Part shown: one piece after another, positions 43,439 to 51,313 of the stretch
Layout: the number at the start of each line of letters is the position of its first letter
How positions within the stretch are numbered: the stretch's first letter is position 1
Assembly: GCA_965263375.1 (NCBI GenBank)
Contig: OZ253669.1
Span: 3,100,001 to 3,164,000 of the forward strand
Reading direction: 5' to 3'
DNA: 64,000 bases
Source: JAJFFW01 sp965263375
GTDB taxonomy: Bacteria; Pseudomonadota; Alphaproteobacteria; Caulobacterales; Parvularculaceae
Notes under the pieces: generated by a model
The model's database searches: none
The model's input: the letters and a program-made list of their open reading frames with translations, nothing else
Told to the model about the DNA's origin: nothing
Position numbers and translations under genes: made by a program

Positions 43439-44512
43439 ATGAAATTTTTAGATCGCACGAAAATCTATGTAGAAAGCGGCGCCGGCGGCGCTGGGTGTTT
43501 GTCGTTCCGGCGCGAGAAGTTCGTTGAATTTGGCGGCCCCAATGGCGGCGACGGCGGCAGCGGCGGGCATGTGTTTGCTGAAGCCGTCGACAATTTAAAC
43601 ACCTTGATTGACTTTCGCTATCAACAACACCACCGCGCAAAAAACGGTCGCCCGGGCGAGGGGTCCAATAAAACCGGCGCAGGCGGTGACGACCTTGTGA
43701 TCAAGGTTCCCGTCGGCACGCAAATCTTTGAAGAAGATGAAGAAACGCTGATCGCCGATCTCGACAGAGCGGGGGAGCGCGCGCTGCTCGCCAAAGGGGG
43801 AAATGGCGGGTTTGGCAACGCACATTTTAAATCAGCCACCAACCAGGCGCCGCGTCGCGCAAACCCCGGCCAACCGGCGGAAAAACGCACTGTTTGGCTA
43901 CGCCTCAAACTTATCGCAGACTTTGGCCTTGTTGGCTTGCCTAACGCGGGCAAGTCAACCTTTCTTGCCGCCGTCAGCGCCGCCAAGCCAAAGATTGCAG
44001 ATTATCCGTTCACGACGCTTCACCCCAATCTTGGCGTTGTGCGCGTTGGGGAAGGAGAAAGCTTTGTACTTGCCGATATTCCCGGTCTTATTGAAGGCGC
44101 CCATGAAGGTGCAGGGATCGGCGATCGTTTCTTGGGTCATGTTGAACGTTGCGCAGGTGTCTTGCATCTTGTCGACGGCACGCAAGATGACCCGGCAGAG
44201 GCCTACCGAATTGTTCGCGGCGAGCTTGCCGCCTATGGCCGCGAATTGGAAGACAAGACCGAAATTGTCTGCCTCAATAAAGCAGATGCATTAAGCGAAG
44301 AAGAGCGCAAAGAAAAAGCCGCCGCCCTTTCCAAAGCCGTGGGCGCGCCGGTACGTGTTATCTCCGGCGTTTCTAGCGAAGGGGTCAGCGCGGTCCTCAG
44401 AACCATGATGGATATTCAAAAGGCCGCCGCTGGCGAGGCCCTAGAAACTTCAGATGATCAGTTTGTCTCAGAAAACAGCGACGACGAAGGCCAAACCGGC
44501 TGGACGCCTTAG
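43439..44512 (+). CDS. obgE: GTPase ObgE
   Basis: A 357-residue Obg GTPase that acts in late 50S ribosome assembly and stress signalling. The Gly-rich Obg domain (residues 1–158, FGGPNGGDGGSGGHV) is followed by the G domain with G1 GLPNAGKST (166–174), G2 FTTLHPNLG, G3 DIPGLIEGAHEGAGIG and G4 NKAD. The C-terminal tail is short and acidic. Usual neighbours rplU and rpmA are absent; the upstream gene is a divergent GST. Its stop overlaps the convergent membrane gene by 4 nt. Confidence 0.97.
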   Translation: MKFLDRTKIYVESGAGGAGCLSFRREKFVEFGGPNGGDGGSGGHVFAEAVDNLNTLIDFRYQQHHRAKNGRPGEGSNKTGAGGDDLVIKVPVGTQIFEEDEETLIADLDRAGERALLAKGGNGGFGNAHFKSATNQAPRRANPGQPAEKRTVWLRLKLIADFGLVGLPNAGKSTFLAAVSAAKPKIADYPFTTLHPNLGVVRVGEGESFVLADIPGLIEGAHEGAGIGDRFLGHVERCAGVLHLVDGTQDDPAEAYRIVRGELAAYGRELEDKTEIVCLNKADALSEEERKEKAAALSKAVGAPVRVISGVSSEGVSAVLRTMMDIQKAAAGEALETSDDQFVSENSDDEGQTGWTP

Positions 44513-45162
44513 GCCCAGATCGCGAGCGCCACAAATCCGCAATATAGGGTGAACATGCCCGCGGCCTTGACTGCTGCAATGCTTGCATGCGCCTTTGCAC
44601 GTTCATAACTAACACTCGCGGCAACTTCCGCCACCGCGCCAGCCACTTCCTCAGATAATTCTTGGGGGGAATAAGTAGAGACCGCAACCACACCTTTCGT
44701 TGTTCCTGTCTCTAATTTTTCCATTGTCGCTTTATAGGCGCGATCAAACGCGGCACGCGCCGTATACTCCGTAATCGCCGCTTTTATATTCAATCCATAC
44801 CGCCGCAAAAACCGCCAAATCGCGGGCAAGGATGGCGAGATGCGCACCACATCATGGCCGATAAACGCCGCCAAAAGCCCCGCAACCATCATACGAAAGC
44901 CCGAAAGCTCCACCCACCCGATGGCAAAAGCGAAATACGCGCCGCCAACAAGAGCCGCTTTTAACCCTAAGGTCAGCGCAAATACGCCAAGGCGTTTTTC
45001 AACCTCAGCCCCGATTTCCCGGTCAACTTCCTGAATAGCAAGGGCCTTTGCGGCCTCAATCTCATCGGCAAGTTTTTTTTCAATGGTCTCGTCAGCCATC
45101 TTCCGCCCCAGCGCAACGGCGCTGGAAATTGCTGAGACCACTAAAAACACATTGCGGATCAT
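44509..45162 (-). CDS. Uncharacterised membrane protein
   Basis: A 217-residue protein I cannot assign. It shows an N-terminal hydrophobic stretch, a Lys/Glu-rich helical segment (about 22–60), two or three membrane helices between 60 and 100 (LGLKAALVGGAYFAFAIGWV and MMVAGLLAAFIGHDVVRI), an amphipathic middle, and a last helix at the C-terminus (GMFTLYCGFVALAIWA). Its start overlaps the stop of the patatin gene in ATGA style, so the two are translated together and may work together at the membrane. Confidence 0.7.
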   Translation of the reverse strand: MIRNVFLVVSAISSAVALGRKMADETIEKKLADEIEAAKALAIQEVDREIGAEVEKRLGVFALTLGLKAALVGGAYFAFAIGWVELSGFRMMVAGLLAAFIGHDVVRISPSLPAIWRFLRRYGLNIKAAITEYTARAAFDRAYKATMEKLETGTTKGVVAVSTYSPQELSEEVAGAVAEVAASVSYERAKAHASIAAVKAAGMFTLYCGFVALAIWA

Positions 45163-46919
45163 AGGCCTAATGTCGCCCCTTTTAGCGCCCGTTCAAGCTG
45201 CGGCCACTGTTTTTCCAAAGCCGTCATAGCCGTGGCGTACCCATCTTCTACCGCGAGGTCGTATTTTTTCCAATCGCGCAGTTCAACGCCGCGCACCTTC
45301 GGGGTGATTTCTATATCCGGGCTAAAAGCCGATGCCGACTCATGTTCATGGCGCGCTGTGGCGGAACGCATCAATAGACCAACGATTGGGGGCGCAGATC
45401 GCAAACCATTGCGCCACACCCATTGGAAGAAATTTGGCGGCTCTATAAAAGCGTTTGCCTCTATCGTGCCTGATTGCGCCACATCCACCCCAATGGTGAC
45501 GCCGCGATGACGCTGATCCATTAACTCCGTAGGGTAATTATCAAGCACAGCGCCATCAACATGCAGCCCGCCATTCCAAACCACGGGCGGCAACACCCCT
45601 GGTAAAGAAATCGAAGCGCGCAGCGCTTGGCGCAACACGCCATGTTTATGAATTGCAAGGGCGCCTTGCGTTAACTCAGACGACACGCAATAAAATGGCA
45701 ACGCCAGATCTTCGATCAACGTTTCCCCAAAATGAGTTTTTAAACGTTGGTCCACGCGCGCGCCGCGGGTTAAGGCGACGACGGGCAGGGTAAAGTCCCC
45801 CAGCGGGTTCGACTTAACAAAGGCCTGCTTGATGCGCTCTTCTACTTCCGCCATATCCCAACCAGAGGCGACACATGCGGCGATGATTGCGCCCATCGAA
45901 GCGCCGCCAATCGTATCGATTTCGATGCCCGCTGATTTCAAGGCGCGCAAAACCCCAATATGGGCATAAGCGCGGGCGCCGCCGCCCGACAACACAAGGC
46001 CGACAGATCTGCCCGCCATAATTCGCGCTAAGCGGCCAACGCATCGATCGGATCGCAGATGAAAAACACGGTTGGCCTTCAGCGCCGTCATCCAATCTAA
46101 AGTTTCGCAAGACCGCATTCCCTCATTCAGCATGACAAGATCAACAAGCCGAAAACGGCGGGCGCGCTCCCCCGCCCGCGCACTCATGGGAAACGGCCGC
46201 GGCGGGCGCGCATCTTGGCGCGCAAATACGACAAATCTATCGCAATGGCGCAGAACAAATCTGTACCAAGAATTATTACCGACACGCGCAGGAAGAATCA
46301 AAACATCATGTTCATTTTCAAGGCGATCAAGATCGAGGCCAGTGTCAGTGGCTTGAGCGAAAGACTCTTCACTAAGCGATAAAGCCGCAACCCCAATCGC
46401 GCTGATCTCAACCGCGAGACGGCGCGCATACCCCTCAATATCAATTGACGGCGATGAGGCGATGAAAGCAAAAATTTTCGGTGCGCGCTTACGCTTAAGC
46501 TGCGGCGCAGAGCGCGCCCGCATTAATGAAAGCCGCGCAATAGCGCCCGCAAGCTCGCCATGGGATTTTAGCAAGTTAGAAAAAGCGCTGCGCTCAACCG
46601 ATAGAACTTCGCTGTCCCGCAGTGCATACACAGAAGCCGAATGCGTCGCCCCCATTAACAAAGACATTTCCCCCACCGGCTCACCAGGGCGAATATATCC
46701 AATAGTCTCGTCCCCCGTCGGCGTGTGTCGGACCACAAGAAGACGCCCCGCTAGAAGAAAATGCAGGGCTTCGCCTTCTTCGCCTTGGTCGAATAAAGTC
46801 CAACCGCCAGGAACTGAACGCCATATCCCTTTCTCAGAGAGGGCGTTGCGAGTCTCCTGTTTTAGGCCGCTAAAAAACGGCAGTGCGGAAAGACGATCTA
46901 ATACTGCTTTCATAACCAT
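45159..46919 (-). CDS. Patatin-like phospholipase with cyclic-nucleotide-type domain (NTE-like)
   Basis: A 586-residue protein with a cNMP-binding fold at about 12–130 and a patatin domain from about 305. The patatin catalytic parts are SGGGARAYAHIGV (oxyanion), the serine S341 in GGASMG, and the Asp in HVDGAV. The architecture is that of bacterial RssA/NTE lysophospholipases. In the nucleotide pocket GEMSLLMGATHSASVYA the usual Arg is replaced, so cAMP binding is doubtful. ATG 46913 is an alternative start. An inverted repeat at 47003–47033 lies in its promoter region. Confidence 0.9.
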   Translation of the reverse strand: MVMKAVLDRLSALPFFSGLKQETRNALSEKGIWRSVPGGWTLFDQGEEGEALHFLLAGRLLVVRHTPTGDETIGYIRPGEPVGEMSLLMGATHSASVYALRDSEVLSVERSAFSNLLKSHGELAGAIARLSLMRARSAPQLKRKRAPKIFAFIASSPSIDIEGYARRLAVEISAIGVAALSLSEESFAQATDTGLDLDRLENEHDVLILPARVGNNSWYRFVLRHCDRFVVFARQDARPPRPFPMSARAGERARRFRLVDLVMLNEGMRSCETLDWMTALKANRVFHLRSDRCVGRLARIMAGRSVGLVLSGGGARAYAHIGVLRALKSAGIEIDTIGGASMGAIIAACVASGWDMAEVEERIKQAFVKSNPLGDFTLPVVALTRGARVDQRLKTHFGETLIEDLALPFYCVSSELTQGALAIHKHGVLRQALRASISLPGVLPPVVWNGGLHVDGAVLDNYPTELMDQRHRGVTIGVDVAQSGTIEANAFIEPPNFFQWVWRNGLRSAPPIVGLLMRSATARHEHESASAFSPDIEITPKVRGVELRDWKKYDLAVEDGYATAMTALEKQWPQLERALKGATLGL

Positions 46920-47002
46920 GAGGCCGATGCATTAACCGGCCGTTGAGGATATCTCGACGGCCATGCATGTGTCTTGTGAAACGACCAAACACGCTAAGAA
47001 AG

Positions 47003-47033
47003 AATATTCTGTGAACTTGGTAAACAGAATATT
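47003..47033. promoter_or_regulatory. Inverted repeat upstream of the patatin gene
   Basis: AATATTCTGT and ACAGAATATT pair perfectly around 11 nt. The left arm lies in a self-complementary AGAATATTCT, and a near copy overlaps the right arm, about 23 bp away. This looks like a two-site operator about 85 bp before the patatin start. A terminator for the upstream gene is less likely since no U-run follows. Confidence 0.45.
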
Positions 47034-47095
47034 TCTGACCAGCCGCCTCCCGCAACGGAATACAGAAAACTGATAAAATTACTGGGGTGAAACCG

Positions 47096-47572
47096 TTAAT
47101 TGAGCTTTTTTTTATCTGCTTTTTCAATCAAAGGCGCGCCTGCGGCGTCATTTTCGACCTTTTTCACAGCGCCCGGGAGCGGCGCAATATTAACGCCTTC
47201 ATCGACGAGGTCTTTTACCTCTTTGCCGGTCGCCTCACCAAAAATGCCACGCGCCTCAGTTTCCTGATAGTGGATGCGCCGCGCCTCTTCGGGGAATTTG
47301 TCGCCAACATAATCGAAATTCTTTTCGACATAATCGCGCGCGCGTTCCGCCGCCGCCTCAATAGAATGTCTCATTTTAGCGAGCCGTTCTTCACGGCTTG
47401 CCGCCTCAGGACGGGCAATCGCCGGAGCCATAACGGCCTTGCGCACCGCATCTGAGCCGCAAATAGGGCATTCTAAAAGGCCGTCCCTCGCCTGATCGTC
47501 ATAATCGGCGCTGGAGCGGAACCAGCCTTCAAACTCATGGTCACTGTCGCAAAGAAGATTATATTTAATCAT
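47096..47572 (-). CDS. DUF1178 protein
   Basis: A 158-residue DUF1178 protein. It begins MIKYNLLCDSDHEFEGWFRSSADYD and has CPICGSDAV, a rubredoxin-like knuckle that with the N-terminal Cys may bind zinc. The rest is charged and helical (REERLAKMRHSIEAAAERARDYVEKNFDYVGDKFPEEARRIHY). Function unknown. It overlaps the carbon–nitrogen hydrolase gene by 4 nt, a very common pairing in alphaproteobacteria. Confidence 0.9.
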   Translation of the reverse strand: MIKYNLLCDSDHEFEGWFRSSADYDDQARDGLLECPICGSDAVRKAVMAPAIARPEAASREERLAKMRHSIEAAAERARDYVEKNFDYVGDKFPEEARRIHYQETEARGIFGEATGKEVKDLVDEGVNIAPLPGAVKKVENDAAGAPLIEKADKKKLN

Positions 47573-48414
47573 ACCTTAAGATTGATAACTTTGTAGCTCT
47601 GTTCAAGAGCCAAATTCGGAATTGATGCGCGCGCCTTGTGCGCTCGCGTAGGAACTATCTCTGCAAGAATGACGCCTGGCGCATCATCCTTTGCCTCTGC
47701 AAGAATGTCCCCCCATGGGCCAACGATCATACTATGACCATAGGTTTCGCGTCCATCCTCATGCAGGCCCCCCTGCGCTGGGGCAATCATAAAGGCGCCA
47801 TTTTCAATCGCCCGCGCTCTTATAAGGGTCGCCCAATGGGCCTTGCCAGTCTGTTTTGTAAATGCGGCCGGGGTACAAAAAACCTCAGCGCCTTGCTGGG
47901 CGAGAGCGCGATAGAGCGGTGCAAAACGAACATCATAACAGATCGAAAGACCAAAATTCGCGAGCGGGGTTTCAACGGCCAGCGCCTCAGCGCCCGCCTG
48001 ATAAACTTTCGATTCTCGCCAGCTTTCCCCGTCTGGCAACGCAACGTCAAACATATGAATTTTATCATATCGGGCCGCCAGTTTCCCATCAGGGGAAAAC
48101 ATCAACGAGCGGTTCGCAGCCTTGTTTTCACCGACCCGAATGGGGACAGATCCGATCAATAACCAGACACTATGCCGCACTGCGGCAGCGCTAAACGCGG
48201 TTATTTCTGGCGCACCAGTTTCATCCGATAAGTCAGAAAAGAGCCTTTTAGGGTTCTGGTCGAGCACAGAAGTCATTTCTGGCGTCGCAATAAATTGCGC
48301 GCCTTTACCCGCCGCTTCTCCAATCAGCTCTTGCGCGTCTGCAATATTCCTTTCACGGTCAACGCCCGATCGCATCTGCACGCAGGCGGCCATAAAAGCT
48401 TTGTTTTCGGCCAT
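47569..48414 (-). CDS. Carbon–nitrogen hydrolase (Nit2-like)
   Basis: A 281-residue nitrilase-superfamily amidase with the catalytic triad E46 (ATPEMTS), K118 (RYDKIHMFD) and C159 (SICYDVRF). It resembles the Nit1/Nit2 branch; relatives hydrolyse deaminated glutathione or omega-amides, which would fit the glutaredoxin gene just upstream. Substrate assignment is inference. Start and glutaredoxin stop overlap by one base (TAATG), and DUF1178 follows with a 4-nt overlap. Confidence 0.92.
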   Translation of the reverse strand: MAENKAFMAACVQMRSGVDRERNIADAQELIGEAAGKGAQFIATPEMTSVLDQNPKRLFSDLSDETGAPEITAFSAAAVRHSVWLLIGSVPIRVGENKAANRSLMFSPDGKLAARYDKIHMFDVALPDGESWRESKVYQAGAEALAVETPLANFGLSICYDVRFAPLYRALAQQGAEVFCTPAAFTKQTGKAHWATLIRARAIENGAFMIAPAQGGLHEDGRETYGHSMIVGPWGDILAEAKDDAPGVILAEIVPTRAHKARASIPNLALEQSYKVINLKV

Positions 48415-48683
48415 TATTGCGCCTGTTCGCCTTGCAACAAGGCATCCAGCTTGCCAGCCCTTTCCAGGGCCATCAATTGATCACTGCCGCCAATATGGGT
48501 CTCCCCAATAAAAATCTGCGGATACGTGTTCGCACCGTTTGAGCGGGCCAGCATTTCTTTGCGCAAATCCGGGTCAAAGGCGGCTGAAATATCTTCCACC
48601 TCAACGCCCTTCTTTGCCAAAAGCGAAAGAGCGCGCACGCAATAAGGGCACATTGGCTTGGTATAGACCGTTACTTTTTGCAT
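48414..48683 (-). CDS. grxC: Glutaredoxin 3
   Basis: An 89-residue dithiol glutaredoxin with active site C12-P-Y-C15, cis-proline in NTYPQIFIG and the glutathione-binding GGSDQLMALE. It reduces protein disulfides with glutathione. It heads the tightly overlapping run grxC–nitrilase–DUF1178 and lies just downstream of comF on the same strand. Confidence 0.95.
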   Translation of the reverse strand: MQKVTVYTKPMCPYCVRALSLLAKKGVEVEDISAAFDPDLRKEMLARSNGANTYPQIFIGETHIGGSDQLMALERAGKLDALLQGEQAQ

Positions 48684-48736
48684 GGCTCACACTCCTTGAA
48701 TGGCATGTATAGACGCAGAATTTTAAATTAGGAGAG

Positions 48737-49534
48737 CTATATGGCGTCTTTTGAATGTTTGACAACCCGCGCCAAGACCAGGGCGTCAACACGTGCGGCT
48801 CCCGCGCTATAAAGACTGCGTGAACATGCAGACAAAGTGGCCCCTGTCGTTAAGACGTCATCCACCAAGACAATATGAGCCCCATGGACTTTGGTAAGCG
48901 CCTCTTCCTCCACCATAAAAGCACCAGCAACATTTCGTCTGCGCGCCGCAATGGATAAATCCTTTTGCGGCGGCGTCGCCCGGTTTCGCCTCAATAACAA
49001 AGGCTCATAAGCACAACCGAGAGAACGAGCAGCTTCTAGAGCGATTAAGCCTGCTTGATTAAAGCGGCGTTTTAAAAGCCGGCGCCAGTGAAGCGGCGTC
49101 GGCGTCAAGATTGTTTTGCTTGTAACAAGCGGCTTGCCGGCATGAGCGAGCCATTTACCAAATAACGGCGCCAAGTCCGCGCGATCACTATGCTTAAAAC
49201 TAATAATCAAATCATGGCTTGCGTCATCATATAAAAGGGCGGCCCGGGCGCTCACAAAAGCAGGCGGCTCAGCAATGCACAAGGCGCAAAGCGCCCCCTC
49301 GCCATAATCATGCTCAAAAGGCGCGCCGCACCCCGCACAAACAGGATCATCAATAAATTGGATTTGCGCCCAAGCCTCAGCGCTTAATGAGCCATTTTCC
49401 ATTAATGGAGCATTCGTGACAGGGCATAGCGGCGGAAGCAGTGCATTTAGAACGTGCAACCCTGTCTTTCGAACCGCTTGCGCCAAATTCAAGCTGCTCG
49501 ACCGCATAGCCTTTATGATTGATTGTTCCCCCAT
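48737..49534 (-). CDS. ComF-family phosphoribosyltransferase-like protein
   Basis: A ComF protein of about 265 residues: an N-terminal zinc finger with CAGCGAPF and CALC, and a C-terminal phosphoribosyltransferase fold with the PRPP loop IVLVDDVLTTGATL. ComF is required for DNA uptake in naturally competent bacteria; most proteobacterial copies have unknown function. The start is uncertain among 49561, 49534 and 49507. It is divergent from the BioC-like methyltransferase gene, the common alphaproteobacterial layout. Confidence 0.9.
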   Translation of the reverse strand: MGEQSIIKAMRSSSLNLAQAVRKTGLHVLNALLPPLCPVTNAPLMENGSLSAEAWAQIQFIDDPVCAGCGAPFEHDYGEGALCALCIAEPPAFVSARAALLYDDASHDLIISFKHSDRADLAPLFGKWLAHAGKPLVTSKTILTPTPLHWRRLLKRRFNQAGLIALEAARSLGCAYEPLLLRRNRATPPQKDLSIAARRRNVAGAFMVEEEALTKVHGAHIVLVDDVLTTGATLSACSRSLYSAGAARVDALVLARVVKHSKDAI

Positions 49535-49608
49535 AGACTGACCATATTGGCAATCGCCCAATTACAAAACCTCTTGCGGGCGCTTTCTTTCAAGCGCAAA
49601 AGACGCCC

Positions 49609-50472
49609 ATGACCAATGATAAGAGCCCCCCTGAAATATTTGATCGTCGCCGATATCGCGCCCGGCGTGGGCGCGCCGCAACAAGCTTGAAGACTGCAAG
49701 TTTCCTTCACGAGCGGGTGATGGAAGACATCGTCGATCGGTTAGAGAGCGTTAATCGCGAATTTGACGTGGGGCTATTTTATGGCGCGGGGGATCTAAGT
49801 GGACACCTAACCGCAAAGGCTGGCGTTAAACAGATTATTCACGGGGACCTTCACGAAAAACGCCTTCCTGCATCAGCGGCTCAAGCTTTCGTGGCGGATG
49901 AAGAATCAGCGCCGCTTTGCGCAAATTCGCTAGACCTAATTGTCAGCATACTAACGCTTCATACAACAAATGATTTAATTGGCGCCCTTTCGCAATATCG
50001 CGCCGCGCTCAAACCAGACGGGCTTTTCATCGCTGCTGTTTTCGGCGGAGAAACACTAAAATCCTTACGCGAAGCATTTTACAAGGCCGAAACGCTCATT
50101 AAAAATGGCGTCGCGCCCCGCATTGCGCCGTTTGCGAGCGTTAAAGATTTTGGCGCCGCCTTACAAAGAGCCGGATTTGCAATGCCGGTTACCGATGTCG
50201 ATAGCGTGGATGTGACATATCAAAATCCAATGAGGATGCTTGCTGATTTACGCGCCATGGGGGAAACGGCGGTCTTAAAGCGTCATGGCCCGCCGCTTAC
50301 CCGTCAAGTTTTACAAATGGCGATGAAATTTTTTGCAGAAGACGCGCGCGGAACCCGATTTGAAATTGTCTATCTTACTGGATGGGCGCCTGCGCCTACC
50401 CAACCAAAACCATTAAAGCCGGGCCAAGGCAAAACATCATTAGCTGATGCAGTCAAAGCATTTAACAAATAG
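49609..50472 (+). CDS. BioC/NDUFAF5-like methyltransferase-fold protein
   Basis: A 287-residue protein similar to the alphaproteobacterial relatives of mitochondrial NDUFAF5. EIFDRRRYRARRGRAA is the typical start, then a class I SAM fold with CANSLDLIVSILTLHTTNDLIGALSQYRAALKPDGLFIAAVFGGETLKSLREAF and, near residue 200, YQNPMRMLADLRAMGE. The first SAM loop is weak (GLFYGAGDLSG). NDUFAF5 hydroxylates a complex I arginine; this role here is only suggested by similarity. Confidence 0.87.
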   Translation: MTNDKSPPEIFDRRRYRARRGRAATSLKTASFLHERVMEDIVDRLESVNREFDVGLFYGAGDLSGHLTAKAGVKQIIHGDLHEKRLPASAAQAFVADEESAPLCANSLDLIVSILTLHTTNDLIGALSQYRAALKPDGLFIAAVFGGETLKSLREAFYKAETLIKNGVAPRIAPFASVKDFGAALQRAGFAMPVTDVDSVDVTYQNPMRMLADLRAMGETAVLKRHGPPLTRQVLQMAMKFFAEDARGTRFEIVYLTGWAPAPTQPKPLKPGQGKTSLADAVKAFNK

Positions 50473-50525
50473 CTTCCAGGCGTTTCAAGAGTAACAGCAA
50501 ACGCAGCAACACGTCGCCCAAGAAA

Positions 50526-50723
50526 TCAATTTTTGTCCATACCGCTTTCAATGTGGCTATACATTTCCGACACACTGTCCGAATATGCGCGAATGCTGGC
50601 GGTAATAACCAAAAATATTAGAGAAACAATCAACGTATATTCAATGACCGTCGCGCCTTTTTCATTGCCAAAAAAGCGTTCCAAACTTGATTGAAGTTTA
50701 ACCAGATTTGTCTTCATAGCCAT
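50526..50723 (-). CDS. Flp-family type IVb pilin
   Basis: A 65-residue Flp pilin precursor. After a ~24-residue leader, processing would occur at NEKG|ATVIEYTLI, with the E5–Y6 pair typical of Flp pilins, and the following hydrophobic helix (LIVSLIFLVITASI) forms the fibre core. No prepilin peptidase or tad secretion gene is adjacent. It lies 12 bp after mutT on the same strand, and a CtrA-type site precedes that pair, as expected for cell-cycle-timed pili. Confidence 0.88.
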   Translation of the reverse strand: MAMKTNLVKLQSSLERFFGNEKGATVIEYTLIVSLIFLVITASIRAYSDSVSEMYSHIESGMDKN

Positions 50724-50735
50724 CTTACGCCAAGC

Positions 50736-51137
50736 CTAGAGCAGGTCCCTCAATTGCGCAGCAAGCGGAATATCCGCTGGCGGCATCTCATAACGAGATA
50801 GCTCATTTATCCGCACCCATGCCAGCTCGTCACTTGTCAAAGGTTTTGCGACGCCAGACCATTTGCGACAAACAAAAAGCGGCATCAACAAATGACAATC
50901 TTCCATCGGATGAGAGGCGAAAGCAATCGGCGCAAGACAAGCGGCCTGCGTATCAATGTCCAACTCTTCCTTCAACTCTCTCACCAAACACGCCTCAGGC
51001 GTTTCGCCCTCATTAATTTTTCCGCCTGGAAATTCCCATAATCCCGCAAGGGGATCATTTGGCGGTCGGCGCGCCAACAACACGCGCCCATCCCTGTCAA
51101 TTAAAGCGCCCGCCGCGACGAGCAAAAGCTTTACCAT
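50736..51137 (-). CDS. mutT: MutT-like 8-oxo-dGTP diphosphatase
   Basis: A 133-residue NUDIX hydrolase with the box GGKINEGETPEACLVRELKEELDI (residues about 38–61); the usual Gly after EEL is Asp here, otherwise the metal-binding REL..EE core is intact. PPNDPLAGLWEFPGGKI is strongly MutT-like, implying removal of oxidised dGTP from the nucleotide pool. A divergent CtrA-type motif lies 129 bp upstream. In many alphaproteobacteria mutT lies near argJ, the PpiC gene and secA, as it does here with the last two. Confidence 0.88.
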   Translation of the reverse strand: MVKLLLVAAGALIDRDGRVLLARRPPNDPLAGLWEFPGGKINEGETPEACLVRELKEELDIDTQAACLAPIAFASHPMEDCHLLMPLFVCRKWSGVAKPLTSDELAWVRINELSRYEMPPADIPLAAQLRDLL

Positions 51138-51265
51138 TGTCTAATCCTATTATGCAGCCACGACGTTTAACGTTCGATGTAGGTAAACGCGCGTTCCTAA
51201 ATAATTTGGAGATACTTTTTAAACTTCTTAGCTAATCCAAGCCGTCGCTTAATTAGCTCAATCGG

Positions 51266-51280
51266 TTAAGGTCATTTTAA
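51266..51280. promoter_or_regulatory. CtrA-type site upstream of mutT–pilin
   Basis: TTAA-GGTCATT-TTAA matches TTAA-N7-TTAA. It is in the spacer between the mutT start and the end of the PpiC-like gene and would serve the minus-strand mutT–flp pair. Confidence 0.4.
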
Positions 51281-51313
51281 GGATAACGTCAACTGAACGC
51301 GGTTTGCGACTGT

